From NCBI GenBank assembly GCA_947493335.1, contig CANLQO010000001.1, positions 496,001 through 560,000 on the forward strand: 64,000 bases of DNA. The letters run 5' to 3'. The notes beneath the pieces are model-generated. The model saw nothing but the letters and a program-made list of their open reading frames with translations. It was not told the origin of the DNA and ran no database searches. The position numbers and the translations under genes are program-made. Below are positions 26,359-34,660 of this stretch, in pieces (positions within the stretch are counted from its first letter, which is position 1; each line of letters opens with the position of its first letter). This DNA comes from an uncultured Paracoccaceae bacterium. Its GTDB lineage: Bacteria; Pseudomonadota; Alphaproteobacteria; Rhodobacterales; Rhodobacteraceae.

Positions 26359-27129
26359 TTACTCGCGGCTGCCCAGCAGGTTCAGCAACATGATGAACAG
26401 GTTGATGAAGTCCAGATAAAGCGCAAGAGCGCCATGGATTGCAGCCTTGCCCAGCCATTCGCTGTCACCGTGTGCGGCGTGTGCGATGTAGGTGGTCTTG
26501 ATCTTCTGGGTGTCATAGGCGGTCAGACCCGCAAAGATCAGCACGCCGATGGCCGAGATCGCAAACTCCATTGCAGAAGACTGCAGGAAGATGTTGATGA
26601 TCATCGCGGCGATCAGGCCGATCAAACCCATGATCAGGAACGAACCCCAGCCCGAAATGTCTTTCTTTGTGGTGTAACCCCACAGTGAAAGTCCGGCGAA
26701 GGCGATCGACGTGATCAGGAACACCTGCATGATTGAAAAGCCGGTGTAGACCAGGAAAATCGCGCTGAGCGATAGGCCAACGGCCGCCGCATAGGCGTAG
26801 AAATAGGTTTGCAATCCGGCTGCGGACGCGCGGTTGGAGACAGCGCCAAAGCCAAACACCATGCCCAGCGGCAGCAACATCACAACCCACTTCAGCGGGG
26901 TGGCATAAAGCGCATAACCGAGGCTGGTGAGGTATTCGTTCGCGCCGATCTGGTATTCGGTCGGTGTCGATGTGACCGCAAGCCCAGCAATGGCCCATGC
27001 GGCCAATGCGGTGATGATCATGCCCACGGACATCGTGCCGTAGACCTTGTTCATATGGGCGCGCAGGCCCTGATCGATCTCGGCCGTGCGAACGCCGCCA
27101 GCGGTCCGGATCGTTTGATATTCAGCCAT
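26359..27129 (-). CDS. Bax inhibitor-1/YccA-family membrane protein
   Basis: A 256-residue protein with seven hydrophobic segments after a hydrophilic N-terminus (AEYQTIRTAGGVRTAEIDQG). The conserved BI-1 features are NKVYGTMSVGM at the start of helix 1, and GLTAYDTQKIK with its pH-sensing Asp pair near the C-terminus, followed by ALALYLDFINLF. Bacterial members include YccA, an FtsH modulator, and the calcium-leak channel YetJ. Start at 27129 follows GGAGGTCACAC. Confidence 0.93.
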   Translation of the reverse strand: MAEYQTIRTAGGVRTAEIDQGLRAHMNKVYGTMSVGMIITALAAWAIAGLAVTSTPTEYQIGANEYLTSLGYALYATPLKWVVMLLPLGMVFGFGAVSNRASAAGLQTYFYAYAAAVGLSLSAIFLVYTGFSIMQVFLITSIAFAGLSLWGYTTKKDISGWGSFLIMGLIGLIAAMIINIFLQSSAMEFAISAIGVLIFAGLTAYDTQKIKTTYIAHAAHGDSEWLGKAAIHGALALYLDFINLFIMLLNLLGSRE

Positions 27130-27194
27130 GTGTGACCTCCAATTAGACAACAAACGGATTTGAAGCCCGCTTTGGAGGTGATATTGGCACAGGC

Positions 27195-27212
27195 CCCCTT
27201 ATTTTCAAGGGG
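27195..27212. terminator. possible weak stem-loop after a DUF1127 gene
   Basis: Arms CCCCTT (27195-27200) and AAGGGG (27207-27212) with a 6-nt loop lie downstream of the minus-strand DUF1127 gene. There is no T-run, so this may only be a 3' stabilising hairpin. Confidence 0.35.
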
Positions 27213-27284
27213 AACCTGAGGGTTTTGGATGGGTTTTCAGGCCACTTGTGCCGGAATGTCGCAGGCTGGCCTGCAACTCTGGAT

Positions 27285-27509
27285 TCAGGCCGCCCAATTG
27301 GCAGGCAGATCCCAGAACGGGCGGCTGGCTTCGATTTGGGCGTCGGCATAGCTCAACCCCAGATCCTGCAGTTGCGCATCGTCCATCTCGGCCAGTGCTT
27401 TGCGCTGCTTGTGCAGGGCGATCATCTTGCCGATCAGGGCAAAGATGCTCACCGACTTTGGTGCGGCGGCGGGTGTGGCGATGGTTGTGTAAGAGGCGGT
27501 CGTATACAT
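27285..27509 (-). CDS. DUF1127 small protein (paralogue 1)
   Basis: A 74-residue protein with the DUF1127 (YjiS-like) core in its second half: LHKQRKALAEMDDAQLQDLGLSY followed by DAQIEASRPFWDLP, an Arg-rich helix-turn-helix-like segment ending in the conserved FWD. DUF1127 proteins of alphaproteobacteria are small, often stress-induced, and one in Rhodobacter sphaeroides (CcaF1) is described as an RNA-binding regulator. The start MYTTASYTTIATP at 27509 is preferred to an upstream frame to 27599 that lacks a ribosome site. Confidence 0.85.
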   Translation of the reverse strand: MYTTASYTTIATPAAAPKSVSIFALIGKMIALHKQRKALAEMDDAQLQDLGLSYADAQIEASRPFWDLPANWAA

Positions 27510-27619
27510 GATGTCAGCTCCCAATATTCTGATTTCGTTACTGTTTTCGTGTCTTGCCATCTTGCTACCGGTCGCGGCGACCGGCCAACAGTCAGGCAAA
27601 CCTTACCTTTGGGGAAACC

Positions 27620-27670
27620 GGGGTCAGGATTTCCATAACTTTGCCGGAATGGGGTCAGGATATCCTGACC
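27620..27670. repeat. direct repeat and 18-bp palindrome upstream of a DUF1127 gene
   Basis: GGGGTCAGGAT occurs at 27620-27630 and again at 27651-27661, 31 bp apart (about three helical turns). The second copy is part of a perfect palindrome GGTCAGGATATCCTGACC at 27653-27670. The segment lies upstream of the DUF1127 gene at 27509 and after the stop of the other DUF1127 gene, so it could be a regulator-binding array or a terminator hairpin. Confidence 0.5.
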
Positions 27671-27684
27671 GACCCGACCCGTTC

Positions 27685-27900
27685 CTAAAGATGCCAGTGT
27701 TGCGGGGCGTCCCAGAAGGGGCGTTTCGCCTCTGTCTGGGCCTCGCCTTCGGTCACGCCGATATCCTCAAGCATGTGCGGCTCAAGCTGCGCCAGTTGCC
27801 GCCGCTGATGAAGCAGGGCAACACGCGCGAGCAGCCAATCCAAAAGACTGGCGCGGTGGCGATACGGGGCGGGGCGAACCTGTGTCACGATCCGGGGCAT
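27685..27900 (-). CDS. DUF1127 small protein (paralogue 2)
   Basis: A 71-residue protein with the same architecture as its neighbour: LLHQRRQLAQLEPHMLEDIGVT followed by EGEAQTEAKRPFWDAP. The ending PFWDxPxxW is shared by both, so they are diverged duplicates. It is divergent from a LysR gene across 114 bp, a pairing that suggests the LysR protein regulates it. Start at 27900 follows a GGAG site. Confidence 0.88.
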   Translation of the reverse strand: MPRIVTQVRPAPYRHRASLLDWLLARVALLHQRRQLAQLEPHMLEDIGVTEGEAQTEAKRPFWDAPQHWHL

Positions 27901-27981
27901 TGCATTCTCCTTCTTGATGCGATTGGCGTTTAGTATTTCGATGGTTGATATATGGCGCAGAGCGTGAAATAAGGAAAATGA

Positions 27982-28001
27982 ATGTTTGATAGATGAAACA
28001 T
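27982..28001. promoter_or_regulatory. candidate LysR-type binding site
   Basis: ATGTTT (27982-27987) and AAACAT (27996-28001) form an interrupted palindrome of the T-N11-A kind, immediately upstream of the ribosome site of the LysR gene and within the divergent region shared with a DUF1127 gene. Binding by that regulator is inference. Confidence 0.4.
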
Positions 28002-28014
28002 CAGGAGTTGTGAT

Positions 28015-28899
28015 GTGCCCCGTAACCTCGATCTCACAGCGCTGCGGTCTTTTGTGGCTGTGGCCGATTCCGGCGGCGTGACCCGCGCCGCAGGCTTTCT
28101 GAACCTCACGCAATCGGCAGTGTCGATGCAGCTTAAGCGGTTGGAGGAATCGATCGGTGTTGACCTGCTTGACCGGTCTGCCCGCACCATTGGCCTGACC
28201 GCATCGGGCGAACAACTGCTAAGCTATGCGCGCCGGATGCTGGACCTCAATGACGAGGTTTACGGCAAACTGACATCCGTCGAGTTTGAAGGAGAGATCA
28301 AGCTGGGCGTGCCGCATGACATCGTCTATCCGGCGATCCCGCAGGTGCTGCACCGGTTCAACGCCGCCTATCCGCGACTGCGGGTGCGGCTTTTGTCGTC
28401 AAACACGCTAGCGCTGAAGACCCAGTTCAATCGGGGCGAGGTTGATCTGATCCTGACGACAGAGCTTGAGGGCAGCGAGGGGCACCAGACACTGTGCACC
28501 CGCAGTCTTGTCTGGGTTGGGGCACCGGGGAGCACGGTCTGGCGCGCGCGGCCCTTGCCGCTTGCCTTTTGCCAAAGCTGCCTGTTCCGTCCGCGCGTCC
28601 AGCGTTCGCTGGATACTGCCGGAATTCCGTGGGAAATGGCTGTGGAGGGCGATGGCGACCGCGCGATCGAGGCGACCGTCAGCGCCGATTTGGCGGTGCA
28701 TGCGGTGCTGGAAGGAACAGAACCGTCCTACTTTGATCGGCTTCCCGCCAATGCGGGCCTGCCCAAGCTCGATAAGATGCAGGTGAACCTGTACCGTGGC
28801 GATCTGGCGACCGGTGCGGCGATGGACGATCTTGCTCGCATGCTCGAGAACGCCTTTCGTCCGGCGCCCGCCGTCCTGCCGCAGGTGGTTACGGCGTAA
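28015..28899 (+). CDS. LysR-family transcriptional regulator
   Basis: A 294-residue LysR regulator: N-terminal winged helix (LTALRSFVAVADSGGVTRAAG, NLTQSAVSMQLKRLEE) and a C-terminal substrate-binding domain. It starts with GTG at 28015 after an AGGAG site; a nearby ATG (28013) is out of frame. LysR genes of this subtype are often found divergent from DUF1127 genes in Rhodobacterales, as here. The effector is unknown. Its 3' end overlaps the convergent oxidoreductase gene by 11 bp. Confidence 0.9.
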   Translation: MPRNLDLTALRSFVAVADSGGVTRAAGFLNLTQSAVSMQLKRLEESIGVDLLDRSARTIGLTASGEQLLSYARRMLDLNDEVYGKLTSVEFEGEIKLGVPHDIVYPAIPQVLHRFNAAYPRLRVRLLSSNTLALKTQFNRGEVDLILTTELEGSEGHQTLCTRSLVWVGAPGSTVWRARPLPLAFCQSCLFRPRVQRSLDTAGIPWEMAVEGDGDRAIEATVSADLAVHAVLEGTEPSYFDRLPANAGLPKLDKMQVNLYRGDLATGAAMDDLARMLENAFRPAPAVLPQVVTA

Positions 28900-29851
28900 C
28901 CACCACCTTGCCAGTGGCCTTGCGGGTGGACAAAAGGTCCAGCGCGTCCTGTGCCTGTTCCAACGGCAGGGTGTGGCTGACATGCGGCTTCAGTTTGCCG
29001 TCCACGTACATCTGCATCAATTCGGCAAGGCTGTCGGTCAGCGCCGTTGGGTTAAACTTCAGATAACCGCCCCAGTAAAAGCCGATGACCGTGATGTTCT
29101 TGACCAAGATGATATTGGCCGGGATTTGCGGTACATCCCCGCTGGCAAAACCAATCGTCAGCACGCGGGCTTCGCGGTTACAGGCCCCAAGTGCAGCCTT
29201 GAAACCGTCGCCGCCCACGGGGTCATAGACCACGTCCGCCCCGCCAAGTTTTTTCACGGCGGCCTTCAAGTCGGTGTCAGTGCTGTCGATCAGATGGTCG
29301 GCACCGGCCGCCTTGGCGACGGCAAGCTTGTCGGCACCACGGGCCACGGCGATCACATTTGCGCCAAGTGCTTTTCCGATCTCAACCGCCGTCAGTCCGA
29401 CCCCGCCGGCCGCACCCAGAACAAGCAGCGTTTCGCCGGGCTGCAGATTGGCCCTGCGGGTCAGTGCAAGGTGCGATGTGCCATAGGCGACCTGAAACCC
29501 GGCTGCAACCGGGGCGGGCATCACATCGGGGACTTCACGACATAACGCGGCAGGGAAAACACCTTGCTCTGCAAGGCCGCCCTGACCACCAAAAACCGCG
29601 ACCCGGCTGCCAATAGCCGGGGTCGTAACATCAGGCCCATGGGCGATCACCGTGCCGCAAACCTCCATCCCCAAGGTGAAGGGGGGCGGCGGAGTATCCT
29701 GATAGGTGCCCTTGGCCATCAGCAGATCGGCGAAATTCAGCCCGCAGGCCCTTATTTCCAAAAGAACTTCTCCGCGACCGGGTTTTGGTGCTATGATCTC
29801 CGCAATCTTGGGGCGAGCAGAAAAATCTGTAACTTGAAACGCACGCGTCAT
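28889..29851 (-). CDS. NADPH:quinone oxidoreductase family (MDR, zinc-free)
   Basis: A 320-residue medium-chain dehydrogenase/reductase of the Qor type. It has the N-terminal catalytic fold with CGLNFADLLMAKG, lacks the zinc-ligand set of alcohol dehydrogenases, and carries the Rossmann motif LVLGAAGGVGLTAVEIGKALG and the segment DVVYDPVGGD. It would reduce quinones or enoyl compounds with NADPH. The start at 29851 (MTRAFQV) is followed by the usual AFQVTDF strand; the frame opens further upstream to 29893 without support. Confidence 0.9.
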   Translation of the reverse strand: MTRAFQVTDFSARPKIAEIIAPKPGRGEVLLEIRACGLNFADLLMAKGTYQDTPPPPFTLGMEVCGTVIAHGPDVTTPAIGSRVAVFGGQGGLAEQGVFPAALCREVPDVMPAPVAAGFQVAYGTSHLALTRRANLQPGETLLVLGAAGGVGLTAVEIGKALGANVIAVARGADKLAVAKAAGADHLIDSTDTDLKAAVKKLGGADVVYDPVGGDGFKAALGACNREARVLTIGFASGDVPQIPANIILVKNITVIGFYWGGYLKFNPTALTDSLAELMQMYVDGKLKPHVSHTLPLEQAQDALDLLSTRKATGKVVVTP

Positions 29852-30134
29852 GATCGGTCCTTTGGTTGCGAATTGGGGCGATGGTGACGTCAACGACCTG
29901 AAAGGTAAACCGCCCTTATTCTACAGGTGACGCCGCGTCTTATCTGACCAAACCTTGCGATAGAACAGGGAAATAGTGCCGTAACCTGTCCTTTAGTTAC
30001 CTTGACGACCTGCAACCGTTGCGTGTTTTAGTCCAGGCAAGCTAGCAACGTACCAAGCCTTATCGCTAGCCCGCGATTGCCCCTGCGTTTTTGGGGCGGC
30101 GCGCGGCTCAATGTAACGTAGTAAAGGATGTATC

Positions 30135-30506
30135 ATGAAACATGCAGTAGACGTTCACGTCGGGAAGCGTATCCGCCATCGCCGGTGGATGAACGGAACC
30201 ACGCAGCAACAACTGGCCGAGGCCGTTGGCATCAAGTTCCAGCAAATTCAGAAATATGAAACCGGCATGAACCGTGTCAGCGCATCGCGTCTGTGGGACA
30301 TCAGCCGGGTCCTCAACGTGCCGGTGTCCTTTTTCTTTGAAGGGCTGTCGGCGCAACCGCAGGACGACAAATCCAAGTCTGACCTGCCGGGTGACATTCT
30401 GACAGATAAAGAAGCGCTGGAGCTGCTGCGGTCCTACTATGCGATCCCGGAAAATCAGCGTCGTCGCTTGTTCGATCTGGCCCGGGTGCTGAGCGAGGCT
30501 GCTTGA
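30135..30506 (+). CDS. XRE-family regulator, PraR-like
   Basis: A 123-residue protein with an XRE helix-turn-helix at about 8-68 (VGKRIRHRRWMNG, TQQQLAEAVGIKFQQIQKYE) and the conserved RVSASRLWDISRVLNVPVSFFFE segment, which is diagnostic for the alphaproteobacterial PraR/SinR-like group. In rhizobia PraR controls biofilm formation and attachment genes. The second half is a helical extension ending RRRLFDLARVL. It is preceded by a 283-nt gap that should hold its promoter and is followed by hisN after 53 bp. Confidence 0.9.
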   Translation: MKHAVDVHVGKRIRHRRWMNGTTQQQLAEAVGIKFQQIQKYETGMNRVSASRLWDISRVLNVPVSFFFEGLSAQPQDDKSKSDLPGDILTDKEALELLRSYYAIPENQRRRLFDLARVLSEAA

Positions 30507-30559
30507 CCCCGATACGCTGCCCACGTTACCGCTAAAGGGCAGCAACTCCGGGACGAGGC

Positions 30560-31381
30560 ATGACAGGACAATCAGATCAGGCAACGCGAGACGAATTGGT
30601 TCGCGTTGCGCATCGTTTGGCCGACGCCGCGCGTCCTGAAACCCTTCGCCTGTTTCGTCAGGCCGGGCTTGTGGCCGACGACAAGACCCGCGACGATGCG
30701 GGCTTTGACCCTGTCACCGAAGCTGATCGCGCCGCAGAGCGCGTCATGCGCGATATCCTTGACAAGGAACGCCCAAGTGACGGGATTCTGGGTGAGGAAT
30801 ACGGCACCAAACCCGGATCAAGCGGCTTGTCCTGGACGCTTGATCCTATCGACGGGACACGCGGCTATATCAGCGGCACCCCGACCTGGGGTGTGCTGAT
30901 TTCAGTGGCGGATGCGTCTGGTCCGCTTTTCGGAATCATCGATCAACCCTTTATCGGCGAACGGTTTTGTGGTGGCTTTGGCATTGCAGAGGTCACCGGT
31001 CCGCAGGGTGTGCAACCCCTTGAAACCCGCAAGCGCCGCGCCTTTCCTGACGCGACATTGCTGACAACCTTCCCAGAGGTCGGCACCGCCAAAGAAGGCC
31101 GCGCCTTTCACAAGGTCGCCGAAAAGGTCAAATTGGTGCGCTACGGGATGGATTGCTATGGCTACGCGCTTTTGGCGGCCGGGCAGGTTGATCTGGTGAT
31201 CGAGGCCGGGCTGCAACCCTATGATATTCATGCGCCAATTGCCGTTGTGCAGGCTGCGGGCGGCGTGGTGTCGAACTGGCAGGGCGGGGCCGCTCACCAT
31301 GGTGGTCGCGTGATCGCGGCGGCCAATCGGGATGTACATGCCGTAGCCCTTGAAATGTTGCAGGACGCCATGGATGTCTGA
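30560..31381 (+). CDS. hisN: inositol-monophosphatase-family phosphatase, probably histidinol-phosphatase
   Basis: A 273-residue Mg2+-dependent phosphatase. The IMPase motifs are present: FDPVTEADRAAE, GILGEEYGTK with the metal Glu, LDPIDGTRGY, and GLQPYDIHAPIAVVQAAGG near the end. The spacing and the TRGYI/DIHA variants are those of the HisN type, which performs the penultimate step of histidine synthesis in actinobacteria and many alphaproteobacteria. Its stop overlaps the next start by 8 bp, so the deaminase is made from the same message. Confidence 0.85.
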   Translation: MTGQSDQATRDELVRVAHRLADAARPETLRLFRQAGLVADDKTRDDAGFDPVTEADRAAERVMRDILDKERPSDGILGEEYGTKPGSSGLSWTLDPIDGTRGYISGTPTWGVLISVADASGPLFGIIDQPFIGERFCGGFGIAEVTGPQGVQPLETRKRRAFPDATLLTTFPEVGTAKEGRAFHKVAEKVKLVRYGMDCYGYALLAAGQVDLVIEAGLQPYDIHAPIAVVQAAGGVVSNWQGGAAHHGGRVIAAANRDVHAVALEMLQDAMDV

Positions 31382-32711
31382 GACAGTGTTGCGTGGGGCC
31401 GATGTGATCCTGACCATGGATGACGCGGACCAGAAGCTGACCGGGCAGGACATTCTGATCCGCGACGGCGTGATTTCTGCCGTTGGGCCGGGGCTGACGA
31501 CGTCGGGTGAGATATTGAATGCGACCGGCTGCGTGGTGACACCGGGGCTGGTGAATACGCATCATCATCTCTACCAAACCTTAACCCGGGCCGTGCCGGG
31601 GGGGCAGGACGCGCTGCTGTTCGGCTGGCTGCAAACGCTCTACCCGATTTGGCAAGGCTTTGATCCCGAAGCGTTTTTTGTCTCTGCCCAGATCGGACTT
31701 GCAGAACTGGCGTTGTCAGGCTGCACCCTGACCAGCGATCATCTTTACCTTTATCCCGGTGGCGCGCGGCTGGATGACACAATTGCCGCAGCGGGTGAAA
31801 TCGGACTGCGGTTTCATCCCACGCGCGGGTCGATGAGCATCGGCGAAAGCGACGGCGGGTTGCCGCCCGATGCGTTGGTCGAGGATGAGGCCGCCATTCT
31901 TGAGGATTGCATCCGTGTGGTGGATGCCTTTCACGACCCGTCCGAGGGCGCGATGGTCCGGGTCGGGTTGGCGCCTTGTTCGCCTTTTTCGGTGTCGCAA
32001 AACCTGATGGCCGAGACTGCAAAGCTTGCCCGCGACAAGGGTGTGATGCTGCACACTCATCTGGCCGAAAACGACGAGGACATCGCCTATAGCCTTAAAA
32101 AATTCGGCTGCCGTCCGGGGCAATATGCCGAGGATCTGGGCTGGACCGGCGATGATGTCTGGCACGCCCATTGCGTGAAGCTGGACGGGCAAGAGATTGA
32201 TTTGTTTGCCAAAACACGCACCGGTGTTGCGCATTGTCCGTGCTCGAACTGCCGTCTGGGATCGGGCATCGCACCGGTCCGCGCGATGGTTGATGCGGGC
32301 GTCAAGGTTGGGCTAGGGGTTGATGGATCGGCCAGCAATGACGTCGGCAATCTGATCGGAGAAGCGCGGCAGGCGATGCTGCTTCAACGGGTCGCCAAGG
32401 GCGCTGATCAGATGTCAGCGCATGAGGCGCTGCGGATCGCGACACGCGGCGGGGCAGAGGTTTTGGGGCGGCACGATTGCGGGCAGATCGCCCCCGGCAA
32501 GCGGGCCGATCTTGCGATCTGGGATGTCAGCGGCATCGAAAGTGCTGGATCATGGGACCCTGCCGCGCTGCTTCTGGCTGGGCCAAGCAAGGTACGGGAC
32601 CTTTATGTTGAAGGCCGCCGGGTGGTCGCCGATGGGCAGATTGCAACGCTTGATTTGCCACGCGTCATCGCCGCGCAGAACCGGATTGTTAAGACCCTCA
32701 TGGACGCCTGA
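31374..32711 (+). CDS. 8-oxoguanine deaminase (amidohydrolase)
   Basis: A 445-residue amidohydrolase of the AtzB/8-oxoguanine deaminase group. Metal-site motifs in order: NTHHHLYQTLTRA, TSDHLYLYPGG, HTHLAENDED, HAHCVKL, and GLGVDGSASNDVGN; the sequence HCPCSNCRLGSGIAPV is typical of the 8-oxoguanine-specific enzymes. It converts 8-oxoguanine to urate, a salvage or detoxification step for oxidised purines. It overlaps hisN by 8 bp, an odd pairing. Relatives act on other aminopurines or triazines, so specificity is likely but not certain. Confidence 0.85.
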   Translation: MSETVLRGADVILTMDDADQKLTGQDILIRDGVISAVGPGLTTSGEILNATGCVVTPGLVNTHHHLYQTLTRAVPGGQDALLFGWLQTLYPIWQGFDPEAFFVSAQIGLAELALSGCTLTSDHLYLYPGGARLDDTIAAAGEIGLRFHPTRGSMSIGESDGGLPPDALVEDEAAILEDCIRVVDAFHDPSEGAMVRVGLAPCSPFSVSQNLMAETAKLARDKGVMLHTHLAENDEDIAYSLKKFGCRPGQYAEDLGWTGDDVWHAHCVKLDGQEIDLFAKTRTGVAHCPCSNCRLGSGIAPVRAMVDAGVKVGLGVDGSASNDVGNLIGEARQAMLLQRVAKGADQMSAHEALRIATRGGAEVLGRHDCGQIAPGKRADLAIWDVSGIESAGSWDPAALLLAGPSKVRDLYVEGRRVVADGQIATLDLPRVIAAQNRIVKTLMDA

Positions 32712-32729
32712 GCCACACGGCACAACCGG

Positions 32730-32762
32730 TACACAAAGCATGCACAAAGCATACACGAAGCG
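32730..32762. repeat. three 11-bp tandem repeats
   Basis: TACACAAAGCA (32730), TGCACAAAGCA (32741) and TACACGAAGCG (32752) follow each other without gaps, just after the deaminase stop and upstream of the metallophosphoesterase gene. The 11-bp period would place each unit on the same face of the helix. Confidence 0.6.
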
Positions 32763-32904
32763 TGCCGACGCGTTCGTTAAGCCGCATTAACGACCGTGCG
32801 CTGTTCATAGGTGTTGCGAAACAATGAACGCCGCAGCCGGTTGACCCCCGACGCGCGCAACAATTCTCTGGCAAATCACCCGCCCAAAGCCTAACACCGC
32901 GCTC

Positions 32905-33723
32905 ATGAAAATCTTGTTTCTGGGCGATGTGATGGGCCGGGCAGGCCGCACAGCGATTGCCGAACATCTGCCGAAACTGCGCGCCGACTGGCGGCTGGAT
33001 TTCGTCGTTGTGAACGGCGAAAACGCGACCTCTGGCATGGGGCTGTCGGGCGATCATGCCAAACTGATCCTGAACGCAGGCGCGGATGTCATCACGCTGG
33101 GCGATCATGCCTTTGACCAAAAGGACATGCTGTCCTTTATCGAGACAGAGCCGCGCATTATTCGCCCGCTGAACTTCTCCAAGGCCGCACCGGGGGCCGG
33201 AGCGCGCGTTTTCACCGATGCCCGCGGGCGCAAGATACTTGTGGCGCAGGCGCTGGGGCAGGTCTTTATGAAGCGGCCCTTTGATGATCCGTTCTCAGCC
33301 CTTGATGGGGTGTTGAAGCAGTACCCGATGGGAGGTGCTGTGCAGGCCTCGCTGGTCGATATCCATTGCGAGGCGACAAGCGAAAAGATGGCCGTGGGGC
33401 ATTACTGCGATGGTCGTGCCAGCATTGTGGTCGGCACGCATACCCATGTGCCGACGGCTGATGCGATGATCTTGCCCGGCGGCACCGCTTATCAGTCCGA
33501 TGCGGGCATGTGCGGCGATTACAATTCGGTCATCGGCATGGATAAGGCAGAGCCTTTGCGCCGGTTCATCACCGGCATGCCCAAGGCGCGGTTTTCCCCT
33601 GCCAATGAGCCCGCGACGCTGTCGGGGCTCTATGTCGAGACCGACGACAAGACCGGCCGTGCGGCCAAGGTCGCCATGGTGCGACAGGGCGGGCGTCTGG
33701 CGCAGGCTGGGCCGGATGCGTAG
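32905..33723 (+). CDS. YmdB-like metallophosphoesterase (TIGR00282 family)
   Basis: A 272-residue phosphodiesterase. Metal-binding motifs are LFLGDVMGRAGR at the N-terminus, VNGENATSGMGL, GDHAFDQKDM, and VGTHTHVPTADAMILPGGTAY. In Bacillus the homologue YmdB hydrolyses 2',3'-cyclic nucleotides and affects biofilm decisions; in proteobacteria the role is unclear. The transporter gene that follows starts inside its last codons, so the two are coupled. Confidence 0.92.
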   Translation: MKILFLGDVMGRAGRTAIAEHLPKLRADWRLDFVVVNGENATSGMGLSGDHAKLILNAGADVITLGDHAFDQKDMLSFIETEPRIIRPLNFSKAAPGAGARVFTDARGRKILVAQALGQVFMKRPFDDPFSALDGVLKQYPMGGAVQASLVDIHCEATSEKMAVGHYCDGRASIVVGTHTHVPTADAMILPGGTAYQSDAGMCGDYNSVIGMDKAEPLRRFITGMPKARFSPANEPATLSGLYVETDDKTGRAAKVAMVRQGGRLAQAGPDA

Positions 33724-34639
33724 CAATGAACGGCTGGTGCTGACGCTGATCCTGATCAGCCTTGGCGCAGGTTGGGGCATGTCCATTCCGCTGATCAAGA
33801 TCACCGTTGATGCAGGCTATGCCCCGTTTGGCATAGTCTTTTGGCAGTTTGTCATCGCCGCGCTTGTGCTGGGCGGTGTCCTGTGGCGGCGTGGCGGCTG
33901 GCCCCCGGTCGGGCGGGTGCCCGTCGCGGTGTGGCTGTTCATCGCGCTGATGGGCACGCTGATCCCCAATGCGACCAGTTACCGCGCAACGTTTCATTTA
34001 CCCGCAGGCGTGATGGCGATCATCATCGCCTCTGTGCCGATGTTTGCCTTGCCGATTGCGCTGATGCTCAAGGTGGATCGGCTTAGCCCCTTGCGTCTGC
34101 TGGGCCTGCTTGCGGGGTTGGCCGGTGTCGCGCTGATTGCGCTGCCCGAGGCGAGCTTGCCGGACCGGGCGATGGTCGCGTTTATCCCGCTCGCACTTGT
34201 GGCACCGATTTGCTACGCGATTGAGGCCAATGTCGTCGGCAAATGGGGGACCGGGCCGCTGGATCCGGTGCAGGTGCTGTTTGGCGGCAGTGCCTTGGGC
34301 GCGGTTATCGCGCTGCCGCTGGCGATGGGCACGGGACAAATGGTCTGGCCGCGCGCGCCGTTCCAGCTGGCCGATCTGACGCTGGTGCTGACGGCGGTGA
34401 TCCACGCGGTTGTCTATACATCCTACGTCTGGCTTGTCGGGCGGGCGGGCGCGGTTTTTGCCGGGCAGGTCGCCTATCTGGTCACCGGCTTTGGTGTGGT
34501 CTGGTCCATGCTGCTGCTGGGCGAGCGCTATTCCATATGGGTCTGGGCCGCCTTGATGTTGATGCTGGCGGGGCTTGCACTTGTCCAACCCAGGACAAGG
34601 GTTGAAAGCGACGCACCCGCAGGTGACACTGCGGTATGA
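33716..34639 (+). CDS. EamA/DMT-family transporter
   Basis: A 307-residue membrane protein with ten hydrophobic segments forming the two EamA repeats (first about 8-140, second about 160-295). It belongs to the drug/metabolite transporter superfamily, whose members export amino acids, nucleobases or other metabolites; the substrate cannot be deduced. The start at 33716 overlaps the upstream stop by 8 bp. Confidence 0.88.
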   Translation: MRSNERLVLTLILISLGAGWGMSIPLIKITVDAGYAPFGIVFWQFVIAALVLGGVLWRRGGWPPVGRVPVAVWLFIALMGTLIPNATSYRATFHLPAGVMAIIIASVPMFALPIALMLKVDRLSPLRLLGLLAGLAGVALIALPEASLPDRAMVAFIPLALVAPICYAIEANVVGKWGTGPLDPVQVLFGGSALGAVIALPLAMGTGQMVWPRAPFQLADLTLVLTAVIHAVVYTSYVWLVGRAGAVFAGQVAYLVTGFGVVWSMLLLGERYSIWVWAALMLMLAGLALVQPRTRVESDAPAGDTAV

Positions 34640-34660
34640 GCGGCACCCAAGGGGCGGAAA

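Noticed and set aside
30072-30105. GCCCC-loop-GGGGC hairpin with a T-run in the loop as a terminator
   Set aside because: The stem is only 5 bp and the T-run is in the loop rather than after the stem; no gene end lies nearby on the plus strand.
32777-32790. TTAA-N6-TTAA as a CtrA site
   Set aside because: Full CtrA sites have a 7-base spacer; this one has 6, and TTAA pairs arise by chance.
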